DNA of 64,000 nucleotides from Apiosordaria backusii. Its lineage: Eukaryota; Ascomycota; Sordariomycetes; Sordariales; Lasiosphaeriaceae. Below are positions 1 to 10,104 of this stretch, piece after piece (the stretch's first letter is position 1; every line of letters starts with the position of its first letter). The stretch covers positions 4,154,001 to 4,218,000 of the forward strand of contig JAUKTV010000001.1 of assembly GCA_030549205.1 (NCBI GenBank). Direction: 5' to 3'. The notes below the pieces were generated by a model. That model was not told the DNA's origin. It did no database searches and saw only the letters and a program-made list of their open reading frames with translations. Made by a program: the position numbers and the translations under genes.

Positions 1-370
1 CTGGAAGCAAGAAAGCATTTCGGATGTGATGTTCATTGAGGAAATTAGGACTCTGGGCAACGGGCCAGGCCTTCTCGGTTGCCTTGCCCAGCAAGAAAAT
101 CAGCACTCTGGATAGCTGGCAATCGGTTTTTTTTTTCGGATATTGTGTCCATTGAGCCATGCACTCTGGACAGCGCGCAGGGGCTTGTTTTCCCAACTTG
201 GCCCATTGAGGAATTATAGTACTCTGGACGCACTGGCAATGTCGAGGTCACACATTAGACTGTGGACAGGGACAATGTCTCTCTATTTCGTTCATTGAGG
301 AAATTCAGGTAGTACTCTGGACAGCGGACAAAGGCTTTTCTCGATGATTTTAGCACAGTTTGAGATTTTT
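1..370. repeat. Degenerate interspersed direct repeat at the left edge
   Basis: A motif beginning CATTGAGGAAATT or a variant, followed by ACTCTGGACAGCG or a variant, recurs near 34, 151, 206 and 292. Spacing is irregular (about 117, 55 and 86 bases). The copies have diverged and no coding frame spans them. It may be the decayed edge of a repeat family or a remnant of a repetitive gene; nothing in the window identifies the family. Confidence 0.55.
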
Positions 371-1170
371 AACACCTTGGGCTAGGGATCTTGTTTTTTT
401 GTTTCAAGCAGGAGTTATTGCGTCTTAGGTACCGATACAGTTGAGTGTTGTGATGTGCGCAAACCGTCGCACTGGTGTGGATGATCAAAGAAATGATCAC
501 TTGTATCGTCCCAAGCTCTGCGTGATACTCGGAAACTCTCCGTACAGGCCGCTGATCAGAGGCTTCCACTCCTCCATCCCGGTATCTCCCATTAAAATCA
601 CCAGGTAGTCTAAAAGCCTGCAGTATGCCTCTAGACCCTGTTGCAGGACTTTAGAGGCCATCACCATCAACTGCTTTACCCAGCCCACCTAGCCAATCTC
701 GAGTTGGTCTTGATCGCTACCAATTTACATGCAACCAGAACGCCATTACTCAGCCACTCCTCTGTGACGGGTTATGTAGGAGCAATCCCCATTATTTTGC
801 AAGATCAACCCTGAACCCCTGAACCCCTGAAATGTGGGTCCAATGATCCCCCACGACATCAAAACACAGACACAACTTACAAACTTGCATTGACACTCTG
901 ACACCGCTGGAAAACCCTCTTTACCACTCACACTTTGAGCACGATCTTATTTCTCGCTATCAAAATCTGTTTTTGTATTAGGATCATACCTAGCCAGCTA
1001 CAATGAAGCCATCAAGGCTGAAATCTTTATCTCCTTATCTGTGTCTCTCACCTATTCCCAAAACAAAAAAGAACTCAAAGAAAAGAAAATACGCTGAGTT
1101 GCGCACAGTTTCGCCTTTTCTCCCATTTATACACCTACCTGTCTGACGTTAAAACCCAAGTTTATTTTTG
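371..1170. other. Intergenic, no gene seen
   Basis: Only short unsupported reading frames are present. The stretch contains a small CCCTGAAC direct repeat near 808-830 and A-rich sequence near 1065-1090. No protein family was recognised on either strand. Confidence 0.5.
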
Positions 1171-1175
1171 CTACC

Positions 1176-1600
1176 TTAGGAGGAGGAGCAACGTTTGTTC
1201 CACGCCCAGATGCCAGAGGAGAAGCATGACCTGGCGATGAAGAAGCAAGGGCAGTTGACTGATGTTAAGTAGTTGTGATTGGGGTAGCATGTTCTCATGA
1301 AGGGGCGCCATAGCCTTGCGAGGAAGCGCCATGGCCTTGTTGTTGTGTGGGAGCTCCAAAGCCTTGTAAAGAAAGGGCAAATACCGTTGACCGATATGGA
1401 GTGATCGTGGTTGGAGCAGCAGCATTTGATGAGAAAGCATATGCAGTCGACCTTGTGCAGCAGTCGTGGTCGAAACAAGAATGTCCTGCGGAGCAGGTGT
1501 ATGCTGGGCATCAACTCAATAATGGGGAAGCAGTTGGATTCGTATGAGCGGCAGTCGATACGGGCGTTAAACGGTGGCAAGCACAAGCAACATCTGCCAA
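1176..1600 (-). pseudogene. Broken Q/G/A/P-rich coding remnant
   Basis: Read on the minus strand and allowing frame changes, the stretch gives low-complexity protein-like segments. One is a run containing QGFGAPT, GHGASS and QGYGAPS (about 1300-1370), interrupted by a stop; another, in a second frame, is GHASPLASG (about 1190-1240). Such QGYGAP-type repeats are typical of disordered N-terminal regions of fungal proteins, for example metacaspases, but no catalytic domain is present. An internal duplication of about 100 bases is visible in the translated frames. A decayed gene fragment is the best reading; its original identity cannot be given. Confidence 0.3.
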
Positions 1601-1609
1601 AATCAAGGG

Positions 1610-3310
1610 GCCCTACAAAATAAATAAACGAGCACCAGGCCCTTATTTTTTATTATTTCTATCTTTTCAACTTTTTTTCTGCTTTTTCTGTCCAAAGATG
1701 CATCTATTGAATCTCAATAATGCGAAAAATAACAAAAAGCGCGGAAAACCATCCAGTCAGAAAGTACTAGCTAGATGCCAAGAAAGGACAACTGAAATGA
1801 AGCAACAACAATAAAGCAGATGTGTTTTTGGTGGGGCTGAAGGATGTCATCCCCTTGAATCCTTTCCCTTGCCTCCTCTGAGTCTCCTTCTGTTTGCCAT
1901 TGATGTTGAATCTCCCCTATAATATGTCATGAAGACCCGAAAAGAAAAGAAAAATCCTCCAAAGTCCCAGGGGCCAGCCTGGATAGGTAGTGCCAAAAAG
2001 AAAATGTAAAGATCAAGCGCGTAAGGGGAAGAAAAGTAAAAGAAGTAATGTTGAAGTCTCAAGAAGAGGTCAGTCACTGACACTGAAGAGTATCATCAGA
2101 CTTCGGAGACTGGGACACAGCTGGTACCTCCGGCAGCCTCGTTCTGTCATACTGCCGCACCACCGGACCCAAACAACGCCTTCAAAATCTCCTTGCCGGT
2201 CAATGTTCCACCCCCGCTGGGCTTGGGACGTTGGTCGAAGGCGACGGCATCAACGATGTCCCTGGGGCATTCCAACTTATTATCTAAATATTTTAGGTGT
2301 GCTGCGGCCAGTGCATCATCCCCCACCTGCCAGAACCGGATTCGCAGCTGGTCCTCCGGGGCCTCGGCATTCACCAACCGTTGGGAAAAGTTCTTGATGA
2401 CTGGTCCTTCGGGATTGTGGTTTTGTTTTCCGCATGTGATGACGATCAAGTTGAGCGGTCTGACTCCAGTGTTGTTAGGGCCGTCACGTTTGGCGTGGTC
2501 CTCGAAGATCTCAAGGTAGAGATTCAGGATCTCCTCCAGACGGTACTGGCAGGGCCACCAGGTTGGACTTTGGAAATGATCTTTTGAACTTCTTCGACAG
2601 TGGAATTTTCCATGAAGCCTGTGGAGCGGCATTGGTCGTTTTTGGCATTGAGAAAGTAAAGGTCTACACCGTTAGAATCATGGGTGGCGCAGATTGGGAA
2701 GACAGCTTCGAGAGTATCCTTGGCCTCGGTCCACTGGGGGCCCTTCATGTCATTAGAGTCATCGATGAGAAAGGCGATGTCGGAATCGGGCAGGACAAGA
2801 TCCTGAGGGTCCATGTTCATGGTCTTGGTGGATGCGGTCGGTGTGCTAAAGAGGCTGTTGGGTGATGACGACGGTGATTGAGAGGTTGTCTTGGCTTTAT
2901 CGTGAAGAAAGCTGGGCGATAGAAACCTGAAATCCAGGTTGCTTGAGGTTGCTTTGGTAGAGAAGATCAACGACAAGTGCGAGAGCACTCACAGTTATAT
3001 AGATGTAAGCAGGGCGTCGATTCTTTTTGTCTGCCTGTATCGGATTTGAATCCCGAGGTCCTGTGAACCTCGATGACCTCGGTGACAACCTTCAAACAGT
3101 TGAGTGGAAAATGTGCTCACTATGAAACTGACCAGCGAACAATAGAATGAGATGAACCGGAACGGGCGTTTGCTAGTTGCGTTTGCCAGTTGCGTTTACC
3201 AGTTGTCGCCTGTTGAGGGTATCGTATGGTTGGGGCGCCAGTTTCAGTTTGCTTTCCCAGCTTGCGATGAAATGATAAGGAGAAATTTCGCTCTTTCGAT
3301 ATAAGCACAG
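1610..3310 (-). repeat. Segmental duplication, copy 1
   Basis: This direct repeat partner of roughly 4262-5835 includes the vWA gene and both flanks. Matching landmarks are AACGAGCACCAGGCCCTT (about 1624) against AACGAGCGCCAGGCTCTT (about 4275); GAAAATGTGCTCACT (about 3106 against 5644); and GATGAAATGATAAGG (about 3266 against 5770). The offset runs from about 2.4 to 2.65 kb, so indels have accumulated. Several mismatches are C/T or G/A transitions. Confidence 0.75.
2147..2820 (-). pseudogene. vWA-domain protein copy 1, frameshifted
   Basis: This encodes a von Willebrand factor A-type domain, with the beta strand DIAFLIDDS near residue 13 and a later LNLIVIT strand. The normal MIDAS motif DxSxS reads DDSND here, so the second serine is lost and metal binding is doubtful. 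The reading frame shifts between about 2540 and 2555: the upstream frame ends after GGPAS, and the protein resumes one frame over with YRLEEILN. Joining needs about one added base. The start is the methionine at 2820; the open frame reaches 2988, but that stretch aligns with the untranslated leader of copy 2. The C-terminal part keeps FWQVGDD, typical of this fungal family. Function is unknown. The altered MIDAS makes true decay more likely than a sequencing slip. Confidence 0.7.
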
Positions 3311-4261
3311 GGCATATCTGTTTATACCCCGCGGTTCAAATTAAGGGACGGTAAATCAGCAGCAGTTCCTGCTTTCCCGGTTGTTGGAAGACTGGTGCCG
3401 ATCCAAAGGAGGTATCAATGAATGCCTGGCGAGCATGTAGAGAGAGGCGTGCGGAAAGGCATAGCTCAACGGTGATCTCTTTACCTATAGAAAAGACAGG
3501 TCACCTTAACAGATCCGAGAAAGTCCGACTCAACACTTCGTCATGATCAAGGTACTACCAGGTTTCTTTTGGCACCTGAGCTTCCGAAGCCCAGCTCGGG
3601 TCATGCCATGTGTTTGTCCCCGGGGGCGTTAGATTTCTGGTTGAACCCCCTCGACGGATAGACCCTGAGACTGGTAACCTGCAAACGACAGCGTGAGGTA
3701 TATGGCCAGGAACCTACCCACCAAGTCCATCCTATCTTGACGTACGGCCGACGCTTCCTTAAATAGGTTTCAGATAGGCAGCCACCCCCGCATACCAAAT
3801 ATCAGCCTCTTCGTCTGATGAAGAGAATGACCACATGGTGTGAAGGGTGTTTCAGAGTGTGGGGCATGAGCACCTGAGGGCAACCACTTTGCTCACCACC
3901 AGCAGGTTCTGCCAGGCCCACTAGGGCTTGGTGGCCACAAGTATTACCCACAGACCTGTGTTTCCGTAACCTTTCCTTCTTCTTCATCAATAATATCGTA
4001 TTTTCTGGGTGTTTTGGTCTGCTTGCTTGTGCCCATCCCACACAGAGTCATCAAGCTTGGTAAAAATACACCCCGACCACTCTGACAGGTTCACCTTTGC
4101 AAGAACCCATTGACACCAGAAACACCTAGCCGTGCAGAAAGATCTAACCTCATTATGAATGACACTATACGCTAGAGGGTGGTTATTTACAACTTAAACT
4201 CTGGTTGATAAATGGCCGTTAAGCTGAGCACTCACGAACCAGAGTTGCTGGCAAAAGGGGG
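2989..4261. other. Intergenic between the vWA copies
   Basis: The first about 320 bases belong to the duplicated upstream flank of vWA copy 1. From about 3310 to 4260 there are only short unsupported frames. No transposon ends or tRNA were recognised. Confidence 0.5.
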
Positions 4262-5835
4262 TTACAGTGAACAAACGAGCGCCAGGCTCTTAACTTTATT
4301 ATTATATTTCTATTTTGCTTTTTCCTGTGGGATCCCCCCATAGTATGCCATGAAAGACCTTAACTGAAGAGAAAATAAGCCCCAGAATCTCCAGACGCCA
4401 GTCTGAATAGTGCGGCAAGCGTAAAAGGACAAGTAAGTAGAAGACAAATAGATGAAAATGTTGGAGTCTCAAGAGAGGCCGGTGATTATCCTCAGTAAGT
4501 ATTTCCATAGGAGGGCCACGGCCCAGGCTGTTGTAGCGTTGGCAACCTCATTCTGTCAAGTCTTTTGTTTACAGAACCCAACACCGCCTTCAAAATTCCG
4601 TCAGCAGTCAGTGTCTTGCCTCCGCCAGGCTCCGCCCAATATGTATCAAAAGTGACAGTATCAACCATATCCCTCACACCCTCAATTCTATCATCCAGAT
4701 CCTCCAGGGCCAACGTGGCATCTGGATCATTTCCTACCTGGAAAAACTGGATCCCTACCTGCCCGGTGAGGAGGGGCGCCGGCCTTGTCTAACCGTCTAG
4801 CAAGGGCTTCGATTACTGGTTTGGGCTTGTCGGTTGGTTCTCCGTCTGTGATGACGATCAAGATGAGGGGCTTGATTCCGGTCTTTTCGGGATTGCCATA
4901 CTTGTCCGCGGCCTTTGCGAAGCGCCGAACATAAGGGTCGAGAATGTCGTAAATGCGAGCGCCGGTGGGGGTGCCTTTATCGGGTTGGACATCTGCAAAA
5001 ATATCTGTAACTTTTTCGGAATTCTTGATTCCCTTGAAGCGGCGCCAGATGTCTCGTTTGTTGAGAAAATAAAGGTCTACACCATTGGCGTCATACCGGG
5101 TGCAGATCGGTGCGAGGACCTTGAGGGCATCGCGGACTTCTTCCCAGCGGTTTTGTCCCCTCATAGAACCAGAGTCGTCGATAAGAAAGGCAATGTCGAA
5201 AATGCCCAAGAAGTCATAAGGGTCATCAGCCTTGGATGTGGAAGGGACGGTGGGGGTAAAGGCGTCGACGGTTTGGGCGGTAGAGGTTTCACCGGTCTTC
5301 GAGACAGAATTGTAAGCCATCTTGGACTCAGAAGCGACAGCGGTCTTGGAGATAGAGGCATCAGAGCCCTTGGAGTAGGCAGGCGGCGCGTCTATCTCCA
5401 TGTCGCTCGCAGAGATAGCTGAAGTACTGGACTTTTTATGCAGCCTATCCATGTTCTTGTGGTGACGGGTGATTGAAAGAATCTTGTGACTTTATCTTCG
5501 ACAAAGCTGGGCAACCTAGAATTAGCCTGCGTGATATTGACGTGATAGAGGAGGCTGCCGAGCAGCACGGGAACGACTCCATTTAAGTGCTTGTAAGGTG
5601 GCCATTTCCCCTCTGCCTGTAAGCCTCGACAAAACAGCTGAGCGGAAAATGTGCTCACTTTGAGACCGGCAAAAAATGGAATGTTGGGATGAACCGGCAA
5701 GTGCCTTTTGTTCGGCGTGTCTGCTTGCTGTTGCCTGGACTCGCTGGTTTGAGCGTGCTTTTCCAACTTCTGATGAAATGATAAGGCAAGTAACGAGAAG
5801 CCACCCCTCCTTGTGGTACAGGCACGAGACACATC
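4262..5835 (-). repeat. Segmental duplication, copy 2
   Basis: Direct partner of 1610-3310. Homology covers the 3' flank, the vWA gene and roughly 400 bases upstream of its start. Landmarks and offsets are given under copy 1. Confidence 0.75.
4492..5452 (-). pseudogene. vWA-domain protein copy 2, frameshifted
   Basis: This is the better preserved vWA paralogue. The N-terminal about 85 residues are S/T-rich and disordered. They are followed by DIAFLIDDSGSM with an intact DxSxS MIDAS, a later threonine/aspartate region (GTPTGARI) and ILIVITDGEP, all standard vWA features. Near 4750-4780 the frame breaks: one frame runs out after DKAGAPP, and the expected continuation QFFQVGND lies in another frame. 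The length there is off by a net one extra base, in or next to CCCC and CCGGG runs. The remaining C-terminus, containing ALEDLDDR and VDTVTFD, follows in the new frame to 4492. It may be a pseudogene or carry a sequence error. Fungal members of this family are intracellular and mostly uncharacterised. Confidence 0.7.
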
Positions 5836-6774
5836 TCCTGTAAGCCCCGCATTTTAGATCGAGATACAGCTAATTAACAAGACTTTCTGCCTTGTTGGAA
5901 GTTTCATGCCAATCAAGAAGAATTGAGGGCATTGTTTGCTTCAGCTATCTGTGCCGAGGTTGAGCTTTACCCCTGAGCTACCCCCAAGCCAACATAACCA
6001 ACCCTTCAACCACTCATCAGTGCCAGTCGGTAACATATTCCGCCCACCAAAGCTATTCGATGCCTTCGGCAAAAAAAGAGAACCAAAAATTCAACCAGTC
6101 AACTCAATGGCCACAAGCCAACAAAATCTATCAAGACCCAAAAAGAGAGTGGAGACAAGAACATACAACACCAGGGATTCCCCAGTGGTCACCCACCTGA
6201 GTACTAGTCTGGCCGTCAGCTGTTTGACTAGGGGAGAGTGGACGGGATCCCGTATTTTCAGCTGCGTATGGCCGTATGTACTTTTTTCATGAGAAATCTG
6301 GGTTGATAAAGTAGTAGTCGCAGTGGTCAGGGGGCGCCAAGACATCGCTCCAGGCTTACATTGAACGCACATTTCCAAACTCTCTCACCACCACACCACC
6401 ACACCACACAACCAACCACGCCAGCCACTGCACGACGAGCAACCATCCGATAACTAAAACCCCGCAAGGCAAAACTGAGTGAGTTTCATGATTATATATT
6501 CGTCATAGTCATCATATCCCACCCCCTGTGAAAATGCCCCCAGCCAAAACAAGAACTCCTACGCAATGCCTCGCTCGCTAATCCCATTTCCGAACCATAT
6601 ACAGCAGGTACGTATACAAAATAGCAAAATGACCAATTAAAACAAGCATACCAAGGTTCGGTGTTATCAGTGCAACCAAAGTCTTGAGGAGTTCAGAGGT
6701 GCGCACGAGCTGCGCCGGCACATCACGCCCAGACCCTCCAGTTGGTCCATAAACTTTTGTATGTGTGTAAGGGT
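5836..6774. other. Intergenic, no gene seen
   Basis: Short frames only (for example 6091-6378 minus). The CACCACACCACCACACCACACAACC-like microsatellite near 6388-6412 and AT-rich sequence near 6480-6510 are the only visible structures. The right end is the 3' flank of the minus-strand GEN1-like gene. Confidence 0.5.
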
Positions 6775-9516
6775 CTAATCATCCCCCGTAAGATCAACAC
6801 ACTCAACCTCCTCCTCCTCCTCCCCTCCCATTCTCTTCCCACCCCCACACCCAACCTCGTCATCACTCTCCCCAAATAAATTCTCAGCGTCAAACCTATG
6901 ACTCTTGGCTTTCCACGTCGAGGTAGCAGTACTACCAGAACTCTCACAGCTGTAGCTCGTCTTACTGAGGAAAGTTGACGTCTTCATGGCGGTAGTGGTA
7001 GTGGAACGAACAGGAGCTGGCACAGAGTTGAACCTCTGCAGCTGCGGTGGTTCGGAAGTTGGTTTCGGTGGTGGCTTTGACCGTGGCTTTGGCGAAGCCA
7101 TGAAGATGTCGTCGTCGTCGTCGTCTTTTGAGAAAGAGGGTATCCTTGGTGGAGCGGTGGATTGTCTTAGTCCTGTCTTTGCTCCCGAAGGGGACTGCGG
7201 CGGTGGCGGTATGGAGAATTTGGATGGAATCAGTTTGGAGAGCGAGGGGAGCTCATCGTCTGAGTCGTCGTTGTCGTCTGAGTCTGATGATAGAAATTCA
7301 ATGGGTATAGAATGGATTGGTTTGTTGGTAGTGACAGCGGCAGTGTTATTTTTGGTGGTTCTCCCGCAGCTCTTGATGGACTTTTGTATTGGTGGTTGTT
7401 TTGACTTTGGCTTTGGTGGTTGTGTTGAGGAAATGTTTTTGATAGGTAGAGCTTCCCCTGCTCCGCTTTTCGTTCTCTTAAACGGTCTTGTTGCGCTGAT
7501 TGTTGGGGGTGTTGCAACGATTTCCGACATTTGAGGTGGAGCAGGTGATCGTGACAAGTCTGGGGATTGACGCTTTGGACGGGTGGGTGTGGTTTGTATC
7601 GGTGAAGTTCGAGGAGGCGAGGCGGCAACGGGGGAGGAGGATATGAGTATTGGTTCATACGAAGAAGGTGCCTTTTGAGAGAGTGGCTGGGATGAGCTGA
7701 AGCATTTGGTAACTTTTGGGCTGACCTGAGAGCCTGACAGCGTCCAGGGGTTGATCTCAGCTGCTGGTTTGTCTGATTGTGATTTTGTAGGTGCTTTTTT
7801 GGGTTGTCTGCCCCTAGCCTTCGGCGCAGGCGGTGGTGGCATCGCCGACCGAGGAGGCGATGCTTGGGTTGAGGTAATGGAGATTTCAGCTGACCCCGCG
7901 CTTTTCTCAACACTGACGGAAACTGTTTTCGTGACAGTGAAGAATTTGTCAAGAGCGCCAGCTTGCATCCCTCCCTTTGATTTGGCTGTCTTTTTCGAGG
8001 CCGGCTTGGTGGCCTTCTTTCGCTTTTTCGTCTCCCAATCTTCCACAGTTAATGGCACACCGAGTTTCAGGAGCGTCTCTGGTATCCATGCCAGATCTGG
8101 CCCTTCCGGGTCGTATGGCTTCTTGGCAGTTTTCTTCGGGCCCTCCTCGTCCTCGCCAGCATCTCCGTCGAACTCGTCATCACTGTTGAGTGCAAGACCA
8201 GCCCGTCCATGTTCCTCAACTTCCTCTATTGGTTCCCTGTCAAGATCGAGTTTGACAATATCATTGGGTATGAAACAGACTCTCAATTCTGGCGTCTCAT
8301 CGGTACTAGCATGGGCCCGCCTGCTTTTGATGCCTGTAATCAGAGCTCCCTCTTCCTCTGCCATAAGATCGGTGTCATCGCCATAATCCTTGCCTTCTGA
8401 AGATCGCTGAAGCAGATACTGAACCAGAAGCCCATGTGCCAGTTTCCGAACCAAATTGACAGCCCCTCCCCGATACTGCCAGTCAAAAGTCTCCCCGACA
8501 AATTCCCTGAGACCAACGACATCAACTGGAGACGTCATCTTATTAGGAAAATTCGTCTTCAGCCTCTCGACTGTGGCGTGCGTCGAAACCACCGGATGGG
8601 TATAGTACCTAAGTATCTCCATATCCGGGAAGTCCTCCGGTATCGCCAGGCTCTTGTGTTTCGTCCTGAAATTACCACTTTCGTTGGTATCCCACTCATG
8701 CCTTAGCCTCTCCCTCCACGCCTGGACTCCGGCTTTCCAATTCGCCTTCTTGATGCCGCATAACTCTTTACCAAACCCAGCTCGAGCCGCTTCACAAGCG
8801 ACTTTGATGCCACACCCAGGAACGCCTTCAGGGAGGTAATCACCCCCGCTCATCAACGCAACCAGAACCATCCCCTCCCTGTCCAGCCCGCTGTCTCCCT
8901 TGGCAATATCCTCCGCATCATACACCGTAACATGCGTCGGCACGTTCCCCTTCCCTTCCGCAGTCCAGCTTCGAAGAGTCTTACCACACCCAAACATGAT
9001 CGTGTCCACATCTTCGCTGAGCACCGCATCCACCACACCTTCCCTCTGCAAGAAAGCACACTCGGCCTCTGCCTCTCCTGGCGCATCATGAATGGCAAAG
9101 CCAAACAGTTTAATCATCCTCTTCGCCATAGACGTAGCCACCATCTGCCCCGCGCCTCTCGGCCCTCCAGCACGTTTGTTGCGCTTGAACGCTGGTTTAT
9201 TCGGACCGTCAAAAACGAAAAGTGGTTGAATCGCTAAAGATAAAAGACGAATAAGCCGGAAGAACAACGTTCGAATAGCAGGGTTGGAACCGCCCCGGGT
9301 AGCTTGGATCTGGAACTGCCATATCGATATGTCGATCGCTAATCGGAAAGGACGGGGATTGTCTGCTTTCTCGAGGGTCGTCAGGGCGAGCTTGGTCATG
9401 GAGATGCGCTGGCCGGGGCCGATTTCTTTGTAGATGCTGTCGACAGAACAACAAATGTTAGTATCCAGGTAATCAAACGGAGATGTCAAGAGGTCTATGT
9501 ACCCTTTGATACCCAT
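6775..9516 (-). CDS. GEN1/Yen1-type Rad2/XPG-family nuclease
   Basis: A structure-specific endonuclease of the Rad2/XPG superfamily, closest to the GEN1/Yen1 Holliday-junction resolvases that act on recombination intermediates in the nucleus. Exon 1 is only 14 nt (9503-9516); a 66-nt intron (9437-9502) with a perfect TACTAAC branch point is removed, giving MGIKGIYKEIGPG at the N-terminus and 891 residues in all. Intron readthrough stays open. Visible signatures are the N-domain aspartate in LAIDISIW (about 40), FDGPNKP with a basic KRNKR (about 80), the I-domain APGEAEAECA and SEDVDTIMFG, and the helix-hairpin-helix entry GGDYLPEGVPGCG. From about residue 440 the protein is disordered and S/P/K-rich, as in fungal Yen1/GEN1. 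It ends in ECVDLTGDD, which resembles a SUMO-interacting motif. It is divergently paired with the actin-related gene at 10105. Rad27- or Exo1-type members are less likely, given the KRNKR context and long tail. Confidence 0.85.
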   Translation of the reverse strand: MGIKGYIDLLTSPFDYLDTNICCSVDSIYKEIGPGQRISMTKLALTTLEKADNPRPFRLAIDISIWQFQIQATRGGSNPAIRTLFFRLIRLLSLAIQPLFVFDGPNKPAFKRNKRAGGPRGAGQMVATSMAKRMIKLFGFAIHDAPGEAEAECAFLQREGVVDAVLSEDVDTIMFGCGKTLRSWTAEGKGNVPTHVTVYDAEDIAKGDSGLDREGMVLVALMSGGDYLPEGVPGCGIKVACEAARAGFGKELCGIKKANWKAGVQAWRERLRHEWDTNESGNFRTKHKSLAIPEDFPDMEILRYYTHPVVSTHATVERLKTNFPNKMTSPVDVVGLREFVGETFDWQYRGGAVNLVRKLAHGLLVQYLLQRSSEGKDYGDDTDLMAEEEGALITGIKSRRAHASTDETPELRVCFIPNDIVKLDLDREPIEEVEEHGRAGLALNSDDEFDGDAGEDEEGPKKTAKKPYDPEGPDLAWIPETLLKLGVPLTVEDWETKKRKKATKPASKKTAKSKGGMQAGALDKFFTVTKTVSVSVEKSAGSAEISITSTQASPPRSAMPPPPAPKARGRQPKKAPTKSQSDKPAAEINPWTLSGSQVSPKVTKCFSSSQPLSQKAPSSYEPILISSSPVAASPPRTSPIQTTPTRPKRQSPDLSRSPAPPQMSEIVATPPTISATRPFKRTKSGAGEALPIKNISSTQPPKPKSKQPPIQKSIKSCGRTTKNNTAAVTTNKPIHSIPIEFLSSDSDDNDDSDDELPSLSKLIPSKFSIPPPPQSPSGAKTGLRQSTAPPRIPSFSKDDDDDDIFMASPKPRSKPPPKPTSEPPQLQRFNSVPAPVRSTTTTAMKTSTFLSKTSYSCESSGSTATSTWKAKSHRFDAENLFGESDDEVGCGGGKRMGGEEEEEVECVDLTGDD

Positions 9517-10104
9517 CGTGCCCGACTCTTCAATTTTTCGTTTTGCTGGCCGTGGCGATTTACCGCGGGAGAAAGGGCATCAAAGAAGGAAATCGGTCCT
9601 CAAGCAAAGATTCTACCAAAAGCCATTCTCGTCGCTGGCGAAAGTTCAGCCAGTCTCGTAGGCCGAAAAAAATCGTTGATCGCGGTGGCAGAACGGATGA
9701 GCTCCGAGAGGCTCTGCTGCCTGGAACAAACGGGCGAAAAAAAGGATGATGCGCTTTGTTGACTGGTTGCCGTTTTGGGATTAAACTGCCGAGACTGCCA
9801 AGCGTTGTCATGGGTGAACCGTTAAGGTGACAGCTGCTGCAAGTGGGGGGGTGGGGGGGGTGGAAAGTGGCTCGGTTATGTGCATAACATGGGGGACTTT
9901 GGCAATGTTATGCAGCTAGCGAGACGTCACTGCTTGTGAGCTCAGCAATCAAGCGGTCGAGGAAGCGACGACGTTGGCTTTTGGCTCGACATGATCCGAG
10001 AATCGAAAGCAGGAATTGACTTGTAGGAGTTTGGGGAACGACAAAATACATGAATTGATGACTTTTAATCTTGGAGTTTACGGAATATCGAAAAATACAA
10101 CAAT
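9517..10104. promoter_or_regulatory. Divergent promoter region, nuclease / actin-related gene
   Basis: 588 bases separate two divergent start codons, so the promoters of both genes must lie here. A strongly G-rich tract (GTGGGGGGGTGGGGGGGGTGG-like) at 9843-9863 could form a quadruplex on the plus strand. No TATA element stands out. Confidence 0.5.

Noticed and set aside
808..835. CCCTGAAC repeat as a telomere-like or regulatory repeat
   Set aside because: Only about three units, and not the fungal telomere unit TTAGGG; a similar short string occurs by chance at 35838.
3035..3065. tRNA B-box-like GATTCAAATCC on the minus strand
   Set aside because: No matching acceptor stem, D-arm or anticodon arm can be drawn at the required distances.
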